A stretch of 64,000 nucleotides of DNA from Paraburkholderia agricolaris (GTDB lineage Bacteria; Pseudomonadota; Gammaproteobacteria; Burkholderiales; Burkholderiaceae), in assembly GCF_009455635.1 (NCBI RefSeq), contig NZ_QPER01000001.1, positions 4,092,001 through 4,156,000 of the forward strand. Reading direction: 5' to 3'. Positions 37,799 to 50,535 of this stretch are shown in pieces. A program made the position numbers and the translations under genes. Every line of letters starts with the position of its first letter. The stretch's first letter is position 1. Below the pieces are notes generated by a model that saw only the letters and a list, made by a program, of their open reading frames with translations, made no database searches and had not been told where the DNA came from.

Positions 37799-38926
37799 TT
37801 AGAAACGGTGGCGAATACCCGTCGTCACCAGGCCCTGACTCCTGCCCGACGACGGCGCATCGGTACCGAACACTTGCGATCCAATCTTGTTGCCCTTCGC
37901 GCCAACCTGCGCAACGCCTTCAAGGTACAGGTCGGTACGACGCGACAGCGCATAGTCAGCCTGCAGGCCGATCTGGTTCCAGTGGCTCGACCCGTTGGAC
38001 ACGCCCGGCGTGTTCTGCAACGCCTGCATGTAGGTGTACGCCGCACCGAACGACAACGCCGGCGTCAGGTTGTAATGCGCGTTGACTTCGTAGTTGCTAT
38101 AACGCACCGACGCATCATTGGCGACAAAGTTAAAGCGGCTTTGCGTGTAGACGAGGCCAACCGATGCCGGACCAAATGCGTAGCTACCGCCGGCACCCCA
38201 GGTACGCTGCCGCTGACGCTCGCCCGCCACGCCGATGTTCGGCGCGCCGTCCTGGACCGCACCGCTCGCGTTGCCGCCGACACCTTGAACCTGGCGATAA
38301 CCGGCCGCCAGCTTCAGGCCGCCGTTCGAATAACCCATAGCCGCACTGTAAGCGCGATCATTCGCGAAGGCGCCGGCCTGGTTCGAAAAACCATACAGAC
38401 CGCTAAAGGAGAAACCGTCATAGTTCGCGCTTTGGTACTTCACCGAGTTATTGATACGCATCGACGCGTTGGCGTTGTCGTTATCACCGCGATGGGCGAG
38501 ATACACGCCGCCCCAACTGCCGGTTGCGGTCAACGGACCGATATAGTCGACCATCGAGTCGTACTGGCGGCCCAAAGTCAGCGTGCCATAGCTGCTCGAA
38601 ACGCCGACAAACGCCTGGCGGTCGAAGCTGCGGTTACCTTGCCCCGTTGTGCCGTTGGCAACGTTAAAACCGTTTTCCAACGTGAAGATCGCCGCGTAGC
38701 CACCGCCGAGATCTTCACGACCACGCATGCCCCAACGGCTGCCCGACGCATTGCCGCTCGTCACGCCGAACGACGCGGCGTGCTTCGGCGAATTGCCGGG
38801 CGAGACTTCATTTTGCACATACGTGAAGCCGGCATCGACGACACCGTACAGCGTCACGCTGCTTTGCGCATGGGCGGCGCTAGCGAACGTCGCGGAAACC
38901 GCCGCAAGGATCAGAATCTTTTTCAT
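37799..38926 (-). CDS. Gram-negative trimeric porin (OpcP/OmpC-like)
   Basis: Outer-membrane porin of 375 residues. The signal peptide MKKILILAAVSATFASAAHA is followed by QSSVTLYGVVDAGF, the standard Burkholderia porin N-terminus. Further marks are SGSRWGMRGREDLGGGYAA and ENGFNVANGT, loop regions rich in Asn/Gly, and the final residue Phe (GIRHRF) needed for Bam-dependent insertion. About 16 beta strands are expected. It has its own terminator. The long gap upstream and the LysR-type gene on the other side suggest separate regulation. Confidence 0.93.
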   Translation of the reverse strand: MKKILILAAVSATFASAAHAQSSVTLYGVVDAGFTYVQNEVSPGNSPKHAASFGVTSGNASGSRWGMRGREDLGGGYAAIFTLENGFNVANGTTGQGNRSFDRQAFVGVSSSYGTLTLGRQYDSMVDYIGPLTATGSWGGVYLAHRGDNDNANASMRINNSVKYQSANYDGFSFSGLYGFSNQAGAFANDRAYSAAMGYSNGGLKLAAGYRQVQGVGGNASGAVQDGAPNIGVAGERQRQRTWGAGGSYAFGPASVGLVYTQSRFNFVANDASVRYSNYEVNAHYNLTPALSFGAAYTYMQALQNTPGVSNGSSHWNQIGLQADYALSRRTDLYLEGVAQVGAKGNKIGSQVFGTDAPSSGRSQGLVTTGIRHRF

Positions 38927-39430
38927 GATGTTCCAGATAACGTGTGATTATTGAGTCCTCGACTCGATTTATTTGCACAGCGCGATTGCAGGCTCGGGGG
39001 CGGCTTCATCCAGAGCGATCACTGCAGACCGGCTTGATTTGCGGAGCGGAGTTTAGGTGTCGAACTTTCAGAGACACCACGCGTGTTCGCACAAAATATT
39101 TTTTGATTTATTCGAAAGATCGGCATCGCAATATTGGCGAGCCTTGAGCCACAAGGCTATCGATTTATCTCGTTTAATATTTAGCGATGCTTATCTAATT
39201 AAAGCGTTGCGACACTGCCACATCGTGCGTTCGGAAGTCTCATCATGGCTATTCGGCCGGTTCTTTTACCAGGCAGTTTGTTTGGCGATTACGATGCCCA
39301 TCTGTTACACCCAGCATTAGCGCTTCCCGTCACGGAACACTGCCGCTACCGGCACGGTTTCTCTCCACACTCAACCGAACACCAGCAGTTCCATGCGCCC
39401 AGGCGCTCCCCGACCAAGTCCACTATCACG
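38927..39430. promoter_or_regulatory. Intergenic region between the porin and a LysR-type gene
   Basis: This 504-bp region shows no credible gene. The plus-strand frame open from 39245 has no SD and lacks normal codon bias before 39431. The part 39085-39200 is clearly A/T-rich, with AATATTTTTTGATTTATTC and TCGTTTAATATTTAGC, unlike the surrounding GC-rich DNA. It likely contains the divergent promoters. Confidence 0.5.
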
Positions 39431-40366
39431 ATGAACCAACTGCAGGCCATGCGCGTCTTTCTGAAAGTCGCCGAAAGCGGCTCTTTCGGACGCGCGGCTG
39501 CGAGTCTTGGCATTTCCAATGCAGTGGTGACGCGCTATGTCGCGCTGCTCGAAACGCACCTCGATACGCGGCTCGTCAATCGGACCACACGCAGCCTGTC
39601 GCTGACCGAAGCCGGGCTCGCCTACGCCGATGGCTGCCGGCAGCTTCTCGATCAGCTGGATGCCATAGAGTCCAGTGTTTCTCAAAGTGCGAACGATCAA
39701 TCCGGCACGCTGAAACTTGTGGCCGTCGCGTCATTTTCGCTATTTGGGTTGACGCCGCTGCTGCAGCGCTATCGCTTGCAGTGCCCGCGAGTCAAACTGT
39801 CGGTCACACTGCTGCACCGGCCGGTAGATCTGATTGAAGAGGGCTTTGACGTCGGCATCGTGGTGCCTGGACAGGTCAGCGGTGGCACGTTGATCAAGCG
39901 CGCTTTGTTCAAGGTCCGCTCGGTGGCGGTTGCATCGCCCGCCTACCTCGCCGCGTCGGGCAAGCCATCCACCCCGGCGCAACTTGTTGCGCACCCTTTT
40001 CTGGCGCCGTCATCCAAGATTCACAGCTCAGAATGGTGTTTCGTCGACGCCGACGGAAAAGAGGTCACCGTCAACATGAAAGCCAGCTACGCGGTGAACA
40101 ACGCGGTGATGTTGCGCCAGGCGGCGCTCGCCGACATGGGTATTACGATCCTGCCGGAAAACCACGTCTCGGCGGATCTGACGAACGGTACGCTCGTGCA
40201 GGTGCTGCCCGATTATCGAATCAAAGATGCAGACAAGGAAGTTTCGCTGGTGTATCCCGGACGTCGGCACGTGTCCGCTACGACACGCTCGTTTGTCGAT
40301 TTCACCGTCGACTATTTTCGAAACAGAGCCGGCACGAACCTTTCATCGATATTTACGAACAGTTAA
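39431..40366 (+). CDS. LysR-family transcriptional regulator (AaeR/CrgA type)
   Basis: Regulator of 311 residues. The N-terminal winged HTH runs MNQLQAMRVFLKVAESGSFG with SNAVVTRYVALLE as recognition helix region and RLVNRTTRSLSLTEAG as wing. The substrate-binding half starts near residue 90 (GTLKLVAVASFSLFGL). The ATG at 39431 gives the normal LysR start. The earlier frame is not like LysR proteins. It is divergent from the porin across 504 bp, and control of the porin is possible but not shown. A terminator follows at 40460. Confidence 0.88.
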   Translation: MNQLQAMRVFLKVAESGSFGRAAASLGISNAVVTRYVALLETHLDTRLVNRTTRSLSLTEAGLAYADGCRQLLDQLDAIESSVSQSANDQSGTLKLVAVASFSLFGLTPLLQRYRLQCPRVKLSVTLLHRPVDLIEEGFDVGIVVPGQVSGGTLIKRALFKVRSVAVASPAYLAASGKPSTPAQLVAHPFLAPSSKIHSSEWCFVDADGKEVTVNMKASYAVNNAVMLRQAALADMGITILPENHVSADLTNGTLVQVLPDYRIKDADKEVSLVYPGRRHVSATTRSFVDFTVDYFRNRAGTNLSSIFTNS

Positions 40367-40459
40367 TTGCGCATTTTGTAGTGAATCTTTTGCGTCGTCC
40401 CGATTATGCTTCCGGTTGCGAGAAGTGACTCCTTCATCGAGGGATGTCTCCAAATCTTT

Positions 40460-40486
40460 AACGCGGCCTCGGCCGCGTTTTTTTTG
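40460..40486 (+). terminator. Rho-independent terminator of the LysR-type gene
   Basis: Stem AACGCGGCC (40460-40468) with GGCCGCGTT (40471-40479) followed by a run of eight T residues. It lies 94 nt after the LysR stop and also faces the 3' end of the hybrid kinase. Confidence 0.9.
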
Positions 40487-40585
40487 CCTTTCCGGTTCGT
40501 CATCTGGATTCGCTCTTAGCGCGCCAATCCAATCGTTCAAGCAAGGCACTAGGCCTCGTAACGCTGCTGCGTACTGCGACCAACG

Positions 40586-44362
<3,777 letters not shown>

Positions 44363-44430
44363 CACGACACCGAGCACGACACCACGCAGTAGTTTCGTGA
44401 AAGGCATCATGAAATGACATGCGGCGGCGC

Positions 44431-45177
44431 TCACGCGACCTCGCCCTGCCCAAGAGCGAACGAGGCCGCGTACCGTCGGGACTTGCAGCACAGAAATGAA
44501 AACAACGCACCTGCGGCAACGCCACCCAGCAAAGGCGCCGCCCAGAAAAGCCAGAGCTGGTCAAGCGCCCAGTTGCCGACGAACAGGGCCTGACTGGTAG
44601 AGCGTGCGGGATTGATCGAGCCGTTGGTAACCGGAATCGATACCATGTACACGATCGTCAGACACGCACCGATGACGAGCGGCGCGATCTGCCTCGACCT
44701 TCGCCGACTGGCCAACATCAGACTCGCCATGACGAACGCGAACGACAGAACAAGCTCGATGACGAGCGCGGAATGTAGTTGATAGTCGGCAGGAGAATGA
44801 TCGCCAAAACCGTTCGCCGCGAATTCGCTCGCGGCCAGGTCAAAACCCGGACGGCCGCTCGCTACATAAGCGAGCAGTCCTGCAGCTGCGGTGGCTCCGA
44901 GAATCTGGGCGGCAATATAGGGCAGCAAGTCCCGAACCGGGAATCGTTGCGCGACCGTAAAACCGATCGTGACAGCAGGATTGAAATGCGCGCCGGAGAG
45001 GGTGCCGAACGCATAGCTCGCAGTGACCAGCGCGAGGCCGAACGCGAGCGACATCTCAAGCACACTGTAGCCTTGCTGGGTCGCGCCGGTGTTCAATACG
45101 ACGCTGCCGCAGCCGATGAACACCACCCACGCCGTTCCACTCCCCTCGACCAATAATCGCTTGCCTAGCGCTACCAT
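44431..45177 (-). CDS. aqpZ: Aquaporin (AqpZ-like MIP channel)
   Basis: Six-helix water channel of 248 residues (E. coli AqpZ 231). Both NPA motifs are intact: SGAHFNPAVTIGF near residue 66 and NGSINPARSTSQALF near 188. The Arg after the second NPA and the His in IELVL/LHSAL regions suit a water-selective channel, but selectivity is inferred. The ATG at 45177 has a weak G-rich SD. The frame extends to 45270 without a better start. It lies between the response regulators and the BvgS-like kinase on one strand, an uncommon neighbour for a signalling system. Confidence 0.9.
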   Translation of the reverse strand: MVALGKRLLVEGSGTAWVVFIGCGSVVLNTGATQQGYSVLEMSLAFGLALVTASYAFGTLSGAHFNPAVTIGFTVAQRFPVRDLLPYIAAQILGATAAAGLLAYVASGRPGFDLAASEFAANGFGDHSPADYQLHSALVIELVLSFAFVMASLMLASRRRSRQIAPLVIGACLTIVYMVSIPVTNGSINPARSTSQALFVGNWALDQLWLFWAAPLLGGVAAGALFSFLCCKSRRYAASFALGQGEVA

Positions 45178-45420
45178 TCCGCCCCCAGTCTTTGTGCAAA
45201 TGGCAGACGGTGCAGCACTCCAGCCGTTGAACATCTGCCTGAATTTTCCTGGCCCGGCAGCGCACAGCATCGCGAAATAACGGCTTTCGTCATGCGAGTG
45301 TTGGAAGTCGAGCCACAGTCAACTCAGAACTATGAAACGGTAACGTTGCGCAACCAATCAGAAGACTCCTAAAGTCGTAAGGAGCATTGACTGTCCAAGG
45401 ATAGTTCTCTCACGCGGCTG

Positions 45421-46065
45421 TCAGGTTAAGCCTATCTGTCTCGCGTAGTCGATGAGGTCATTTTCTGTCTCGAGACCGAGCTTGCGCATCGCGCTACGCT
45501 TCTGCGTGCTGATGGTTTTACCGCTGCGCTGCAGGCGTACCGCAATCTCATGGACTGTCAGACCTTGCACATATAGCTGGAAGACCTCCCATTCGCGTGC
45601 GCTTAGCACGCCAGCGCGCGGCTGCGGCGGCGCATCGGATGTGTCTATCGCGATGCGTGCCTGATCCGACAGATAAACGCCGCCGGCGACCGCTGCCTCG
45701 ATAGCCTCGATCAACGACCTGGCGGTGTCGCGTTTGTCGATGATTCCGGCCACGCCCAGGTGCAACAAACCGGAAAGCATGTGCGCATGACAAATCATCG
45801 TCAGGATAACGACGCTGGGATGCGGGCGAGCCCGGAACAGGCGGCGCAGGAAGGACACGACGTTGCTGGCTCCGTCGATGCCCGGCATGCCGATATCCGA
45901 CACCACGACGTCGCACGCATGGGTGTCGAGCAATTCGGCCAGCATCTGGGTATCAACCGCCTCGCCGACTATCTCTATGTGGGGTACCGATTGCAACAGG
46001 CGCATCACGCCAACACGAACGCAATCGTGATCGTCGGCCACGATGACGCGGATTTTTTGTGTCAT
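45421..46065 (-). CDS. NarL/FixJ-type response regulator 1
   Basis: Two-domain regulator of 214 residues. The receiver domain has the acidic pair ADDHD (residues 10-14), phospho-acceptor Asp57 in VVVSDIGMPG, the switch Thr in VVILTMICHA and Lys in GIIDKRD. The C-terminal LuxR-type HTH is LSAREWEVFQLYVQGLTVHE onward to MRKLGLETENDLIDYARQIG. It resembles BvgA, RcsB and related proteins. The ATG at 46065 has no strong SD, and the upstream frame is not receiver-like. It is third in order of transcription after two paralogues, 243 nt upstream of the aquaporin start. Confidence 0.9.
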   Translation of the reverse strand: MTQKIRVIVADDHDCVRVGVMRLLQSVPHIEIVGEAVDTQMLAELLDTHACDVVVSDIGMPGIDGASNVVSFLRRLFRARPHPSVVILTMICHAHMLSGLLHLGVAGIIDKRDTARSLIEAIEAAVAGGVYLSDQARIAIDTSDAPPQPRAGVLSAREWEVFQLYVQGLTVHEIAVRLQRSGKTISTQKRSAMRKLGLETENDLIDYARQIGLT

Positions 46066-46176
46066 TTTTTGTTGTGTTATCGACTGGCACTCCCTGCACG
46101 CGACGTGCCTCCCCGGGATATGCCAAGTGCATCTTCTGTTCGTCACGCCACCGGACCGGCGTGACGTCCCGTCGGC

Positions 46177-46869
46177 TTAACGCCGGTTTTGCAGGCAGTC
46201 TTCAGAGACCACGCCGTGCTCGACGGCGAAGCGGAACAGTTCCGCGTCACTGTGCAGACCGAGCTTGCGCATCGCGGTACATTTCTGTGCGCTGATTGTC
46301 TTGACACTGCGCTCAAGGCGGCCGGCAATCTCCGTCACACCAAACCCGGAAGCGTATTGCGTGAACACCTCAAGCTCACGACGCGACAGCATTTGCCGGA
46401 CAAAATCGAGGCGTTGCGCGACCGTCGCGTCGGCAATCAACGATCGCACCGCAGGTCCCAGATAGCACTCATGAGCCAGCGCGGTGACGATTGCCACATG
46501 GATCAGATCGAGCCGGTCGCGTTTGCTGATCAACGCGTCGACACCGAGCGCGATGACCTTCTTCAATGCGGCCGCTTCGGTTTCCATGGTCAGCACGACA
46601 AGCGCAACCCCCGGAAAGCGGACCTTAAACTGCCTGACAGTTTCCAGTGCGCTGCCGCAGAAACCGCATGGCATATAGAGATCCATCAGAACGAGGTCAC
46701 ACGGAATGCGGTCGGCTTCTTCGAAAAGTTCTGTTGCGTCGGCAGCACGGCCGACGATCTGCATTTCCGGATAGCCCGTCATCAGATTCTCGATTGCCAA
46801 CAGAACCAGTGGGTGATCGTCTGCGATGATGGTTCGAACAGGCGTGCTTAAGTCAGCGTTTTCGTTCAT
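46177..46869 (-). CDS. NarL/FixJ-type response regulator 2
   Basis: Paralogue of its neighbours, 230 residues. The receiver has IIADDHP, phospho-acceptor Asp63 in LVLMDLYMPCGF, Thr in LVVLTMETEA and Lys in DALISKRDRLD. The HTH runs LSRRELEVFTQYASGFGVTE to MRKLGLHSDAELFRFAVEHG. The ATG at 46869 follows a good SD, GGGGGAGAAA. The acceptor loop carries an extra Cys-containing insert (MPCGFCGSALE) not present in the other two. It is probably fed by the nearby hybrid kinase. Confidence 0.9.
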   Translation of the reverse strand: MNENADLSTPVRTIIADDHPLVLLAIENLMTGYPEMQIVGRAADATELFEEADRIPCDLVLMDLYMPCGFCGSALETVRQFKVRFPGVALVVLTMETEAAALKKVIALGVDALISKRDRLDLIHVAIVTALAHECYLGPAVRSLIADATVAQRLDFVRQMLSRRELEVFTQYASGFGVTEIAGRLERSVKTISAQKCTAMRKLGLHSDAELFRFAVEHGVVSEDCLQNRR

Positions 46870-47007
46870 TGTCTTTTTCTCCCCCGTACCTTGATTTCCT
46901 GTCGCTCTCTCCGGAGCAACTGGCCCTGTCGCGATCATTCAACATATTCCGGAGAAGAAAAATAAGAGCGCTCCGAAATAATTCAATCAACTCGCATGAA
47001 TAATTAA

Positions 47008-47673
47008 TTAGCTATGCGATTTAACTAACATAACGCCATGTGCGCGAATATAGGCGAAAAGACCGGGGTCGTTGGTGACGCCGAGTTTAGTCATCGCTTC
47101 GCGTTTTTGACGGCTAACCGTTCGGCTATGGCATCCGAGCTCTACCGCGATCTCAGGGATCGATAAACCACGCACGAACATTCGTATCACCTCTGCCTGC
47201 TTGCGCGACAAAGGCAAAACCGGCGACGGGTCGCATGCCTCGTCGCCAGGCTTGGCGAGCGCTTCGACGACGGAGCGGCCGACATAAACCTCCCCCTTGC
47301 CGCTTGCCTCGATTGCTTGCCAAAGCTCGTCGGTCGTTTCCATCTTACTGAGCGTACTGACCACACCATCCGACACGATAGCGCGCAGAATCTCGGTGTT
47401 CGTCAGAGCTGTCATCACGACGATGCGCAGTAATGGCCATGCGCATCGGATTCGCCTGACAAGATCAAGACCGTCGTCGGCCGCGCCAGACACCTCCGGC
47501 ATCGTCAGGTCGGTGACTAGCACGTCGCAAGGCGTGCTCTGCAACAATTTGATCAATGAACCAGGTGTGACCGCCTCACCGACAATGGTGACACCGGCAT
47601 GCATTTCCAGTGCAGCCCGAACGCCAAGTAAAACGAACGGGTGGTCGTCCGCCAGAATGACTCGAAGATTCAC
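47008..47673 (-). CDS. NarL/FixJ-type response regulator 3
   Basis: First of three tandem regulators in transcription order, 221 residues, starting with GTG at 47673, which has GGGAGA at about 8 nt. The longer upstream frame is not receiver-like. The receiver has VILADDHP, Asp55 in VLVTDLTMPEVSG, Thr in IVVMTALTNT and Lys in STLSKMETTD. The HTH runs LSRKQAEVIRMFVRGLSIPE to MTKLGVTNDPGLFAYIRAHG. It is the most diverged of the three, and its acceptor loop has a short acidic insert (SGAADDGLDL). Confidence 0.9.
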   Translation of the reverse strand: MNLRVILADDHPFVLLGVRAALEMHAGVTIVGEAVTPGSLIKLLQSTPCDVLVTDLTMPEVSGAADDGLDLVRRIRCAWPLLRIVVMTALTNTEILRAIVSDGVVSTLSKMETTDELWQAIEASGKGEVYVGRSVVEALAKPGDEACDPSPVLPLSRKQAEVIRMFVRGLSIPEIAVELGCHSRTVSRQKREAMTKLGVTNDPGLFAYIRAHGVMLVKSHS

Positions 47674-48047
47674 GATTATTTCTCCCGATTGTTGTAGGTG
47701 TATTCGGCGAACATGCAAGGAAAATCCCACTCGCTTCGCACTTGCCTGATGGCCGCCAAAGCTTGAATGGCGAGTCAAGGGCGGCCATAAAACCACTGTG
47801 GCATTGGGGAGAAAATCGGAACGTTCTGAAACCGGCAGACGATTTGATAGTCCATTGCGGCACTATCAAAGTAGGAATACATAATTATGCGAACCGAATA
47901 TGCGACAGTTTTCTCTCGCAGGTTTTCTCCGCTGTTTGTTTCCGACCAGAAAGCAATACAGCGACGGGAGCGCATCCCACCGCTCCCGTCGCATGAACAC
48001 CGACAAATGGGACCGGCAGCTTCACGCCGCCGGCCGAGCTTGCCTCA
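47674..48047. other. Intergenic region upstream of the response-regulator cluster
   Basis: A 374-bp stretch with no supported gene. Its left part should hold the promoter of the regulator cluster; 47870-47900 is A/T-rich (GTAGGAATACATAATTATGC). Its right part contains the hairpin at 47961-47992. Confidence 0.5.
47961..47992 (-). terminator. Hairpin after the MFS gene, probable terminator
   Basis: A perfect 12-bp stem, GCGACGGGAGCG with CGCTCCCGTCGC, and an 8-nt loop lie 55 nt beyond the MFS stop. On the minus strand the tail TGTATTGCTTT is only moderately T-rich, so termination is likely but not certain. Confidence 0.6.
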
Positions 48048-49364
48048 TCAGGTGGCATCGCAAGCGCGCACTGCTGCCAGCTTGCTTGCGCGAGCCGCGC
48101 GCGGAAATACCGGCAGCGCGAGCAATGCGCACATACTGGCTATCGCCCACACCATCGGCCACGAGCCCACCGACAACAGCAGCGGAATCGCGAGCGGCGT
48201 CAGGAACAGCGTGAGAAAAACACACGTGTTGCCGATCGCGAGCGCGGTACCTGCGCGGCTCGTCCCCGCGAGCGTTGCGAGCTCAGTGAAGGCCACGCCA
48301 TGCCATGCGGACGCGCTTATGCCGCCCAGCACGATCATCAGCGTGAACACCGCGGTCATCGCCGCGTGGTGCATGCCGGCGAGTCCCGTCAACAGCGCAA
48401 GCGAGGCGAACAACACCGCAGTCAGCACACTGCAGGCGCGCATGTACGCGCGTCGATTACCGCGGCGGTCGGTCCACGCTCCACTCCAGACCCGTGCAAT
48501 TGCGGCGCCCAGTTGCACCGCCGCCATCGTTATGCTGATCGCCAGCACGCCGGCGCGGCTGAAGTCGTGAAGGAAGACGGTCCCGAACGTCACGACAGCA
48601 AGCTGCGGCACGCACAGTGCACCCGCGCCGAGCGCCACTCGCCATATATTCACATCACGGAGCGGCGAAACCTTCGCGGGCGCGGCACCCGCAATCGCTG
48701 CATTGCGAGCCGTATCCGCGCGATTGCCTGGGGCATGCGAAGGCTCATGCAGCCAGCACCAGGCAAACACCGCGGTAATCGCGCACGCAAGGGCCAGCAC
48801 CGTGTACGCGCTGGCAAAGCCAAATCTCGAGGCGAGCACCGGCAAGATCAGCGCCCCCAGACCACCGCCGGCCGGCACCGCGGTCTGCCGGATGCTCATC
48901 GCGAGGCCGCGCTCACCTTCGCGAAACCAGGCCATCACCGCGCGGCCACTTGAACCGTTGACGCTACCGCCGAGCAGGCCAACCAGCAGCAGGCCGAGCG
49001 CGAGTGTCGCCATGTTCGGCACATGCGCGCCGGACGGCACCACAAACAACGCCAGCCCGGCCAGCGCCGCGGCAGTCGAAAGCAGCCCGAGCAACAACAC
49101 GCGGCGATCGCCCCAACGGTCGGTCAGGAGTCCCCATGGCAGCTCGCTGACCGCGATGCCAAGACCCAGCATACCCAGCACCAGCCCTAGCCCTTCGTTG
49201 CCGAGGTGATAACCCGAACGCAAGAAGACAGCTGTGGTCGGGATCCCTGAGAAAGCTGCCGAAAAACTCGCGTTCGCCGCAAAGCCCACACCCAGCACCT
49301 TCCACCGATGACTCGCCGCACGCTCGCCTGACACCCGCACGGCAGCAACTGAATCGCTTCTCAT
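48048..49364 (-). CDS. MFS transporter
   Basis: Twelve-helix major facilitator of 438 residues. The loop after helix 2 shows GLLTDRWGDRRVLLLGL and the corresponding loop in the second half is GAWTDRRGNRRAYMRA, the MFS motif A repeated. The first helix (VLGVGFAANASFSAAFSGIP) and LGNEGLGLVLGMLGLG are typical of the CynX/nitrate-type and related sugar or metabolite carriers. The substrate is not identifiable. It is divergent from a LysR-type gene with 98 bp between them, so that regulator is the likely controller. Confidence 0.86.
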   Translation of the reverse strand: MRSDSVAAVRVSGERAASHRWKVLGVGFAANASFSAAFSGIPTTAVFLRSGYHLGNEGLGLVLGMLGLGIAVSELPWGLLTDRWGDRRVLLLGLLSTAAALAGLALFVVPSGAHVPNMATLALGLLLVGLLGGSVNGSSGRAVMAWFREGERGLAMSIRQTAVPAGGGLGALILPVLASRFGFASAYTVLALACAITAVFAWCWLHEPSHAPGNRADTARNAAIAGAAPAKVSPLRDVNIWRVALGAGALCVPQLAVVTFGTVFLHDFSRAGVLAISITMAAVQLGAAIARVWSGAWTDRRGNRRAYMRACSVLTAVLFASLALLTGLAGMHHAAMTAVFTLMIVLGGISASAWHGVAFTELATLAGTSRAGTALAIGNTCVFLTLFLTPLAIPLLLSVGSWPMVWAIASMCALLALPVFPRAARASKLAAVRACDAT

Positions 49365-49462
49365 GACAACCTCCGCAATGGATGAATTGGGGGTATCCTA
49401 CGGCTAGCCAAACCATCGGAAAAGCCGGAAATTTAGATGGCTTCCATCGGATATACCGAATC

Positions 49463-50356
49463 ATGAGTCAACGCGGATTTGATCTGACACAGCTGCGCAC
49501 CTTTGTCGCCGTTGCCGAATCGGGCAGCATCTCGGCGGCTGCGGAGCGCGTGTTTCTGTCGCAATCGTCGGTGAGCGAACAGTTGAAGAAGCTTGAGGAG
49601 CGCGCCGGCCAGCCACTCTTTGTGCGCAGCAAGCAAGGGGTGTCCGCCACGTCGGCTGGCAGCCGCCTGCTCGATCACGCGCAACGCATCATCGCAATGA
49701 GCGAAGCGGCGTTCGAAGACCTGCAAGGCCGCTCGCTTGACGGTGAGCTGCGTATCGCGATCACGGACTACTACCGTCCGCTCGACATCGCTCGCATTCT
49801 CAAGCTGTTTTCGGAACAGCATCCGCGCCTGAAACTGCACGTCACCGTGCTGCCGAGCGCTGTGATCGACAGCAGCGCGGGCGACGATGCGTCGTACGAC
49901 ATCGGCCTCTCGTTGCGGCTCGTCACCGGGAGCGCGCGCGCCACCGGCCGGCGGGCAGGCGTTGGTGTGCAAAGCACCGTGGTGCGGCGCAAAAAACTGC
50001 TATGGGTCTGTGCGGCCGATGCCAGTCCGCGGCCGGCCACGCCTTATCCGCTGGTTTTACTGCCGTCGAGTTGCCAGTTGCAGCGTTTCGTTGTGAAGCT
50101 CCTCGACGAACACAAGGTGCCGTATCTGGTGTCGCATTCGGCCTCCGGCGTGGCCGGGTTGCAGCTGGCATTGAGAGCTGGGCTGGGTATTTCCTGCCTG
50201 AACGAATCGTCGATTGGCGGAGGGGTAGTGGCCTGCCCGGCGAGCGTCGGGTTGCCTGCGCTGCCTGTTGTGGAGTTTCATTTGTTGCCGGGGCGAGCCG
50301 GCGAAAGTGAGCGTGTTAGTAATGCGCGCATGGCGTTGATGCGGTTGTTTAATTGA
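49463..50356 (+). CDS. LysR-family transcriptional regulator
   Basis: Regulator of 297 residues. The N-terminal HTH is FDLTQLRTFVAVAESGSISA with FLSQSSVSEQLKKLE as the recognition region and PLFVRSKQGVSATSAG as the wing. The ligand-binding half starts near residue 90 (LDGELRIAITDYYRP). The ATG at 49463 gives the normal start. It is divergent from the MFS gene. The last 15 codons and the 105 bp beyond are strongly G+T-rich (100 of 120 bases in 50341-50460), the same edge effect as in pqiC. Confidence 0.87.
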   Translation: MSQRGFDLTQLRTFVAVAESGSISAAAERVFLSQSSVSEQLKKLEERAGQPLFVRSKQGVSATSAGSRLLDHAQRIIAMSEAAFEDLQGRSLDGELRIAITDYYRPLDIARILKLFSEQHPRLKLHVTVLPSAVIDSSAGDDASYDIGLSLRLVTGSARATGRRAGVGVQSTVVRRKKLLWVCAADASPRPATPYPLVLLPSSCQLQRFVVKLLDEHKVPYLVSHSASGVAGLQLALRAGLGISCLNESSIGGGVVACPASVGLPALPVVEFHLLPGRAGESERVSNARMALMRLFN

Positions 50357-50461
50357 CGCCTTGGGCGTCGGGGGGTGTGGTGGTTTTTTGCCTGTTGGGC
50401 GGTTTTGTTGATTTGGATTTTTGGCGTTGCCTTGTAGTGGTCTGTTTGGGGTTGGTCTTTT

Positions 50462-50530
50462 GGCCTTTCCTTGCTGTGTTAGTGGTCTATTAGCGTTGCC
50501 CCTGTGCGGGGCGGCACTTACTTTCTTTGC
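50462..50530 (+). repeat. 69-bp outer arm of the composite repeat, second locus
   Basis: Identical over 69 bp to 27077-27145. Its inverted partner is the diverged arm at 54557-54626, now about 4 kb away because three insertion sequences lie between them. Confidence 0.9.
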
Positions 50531-50535
50531 CGCCG

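Noticed and set aside
39245..39430. Upstream extension of the LysR-type gene
   Set aside because: LysR proteins begin with the winged helix at 39431; the preceding frame has no SD and atypical composition.
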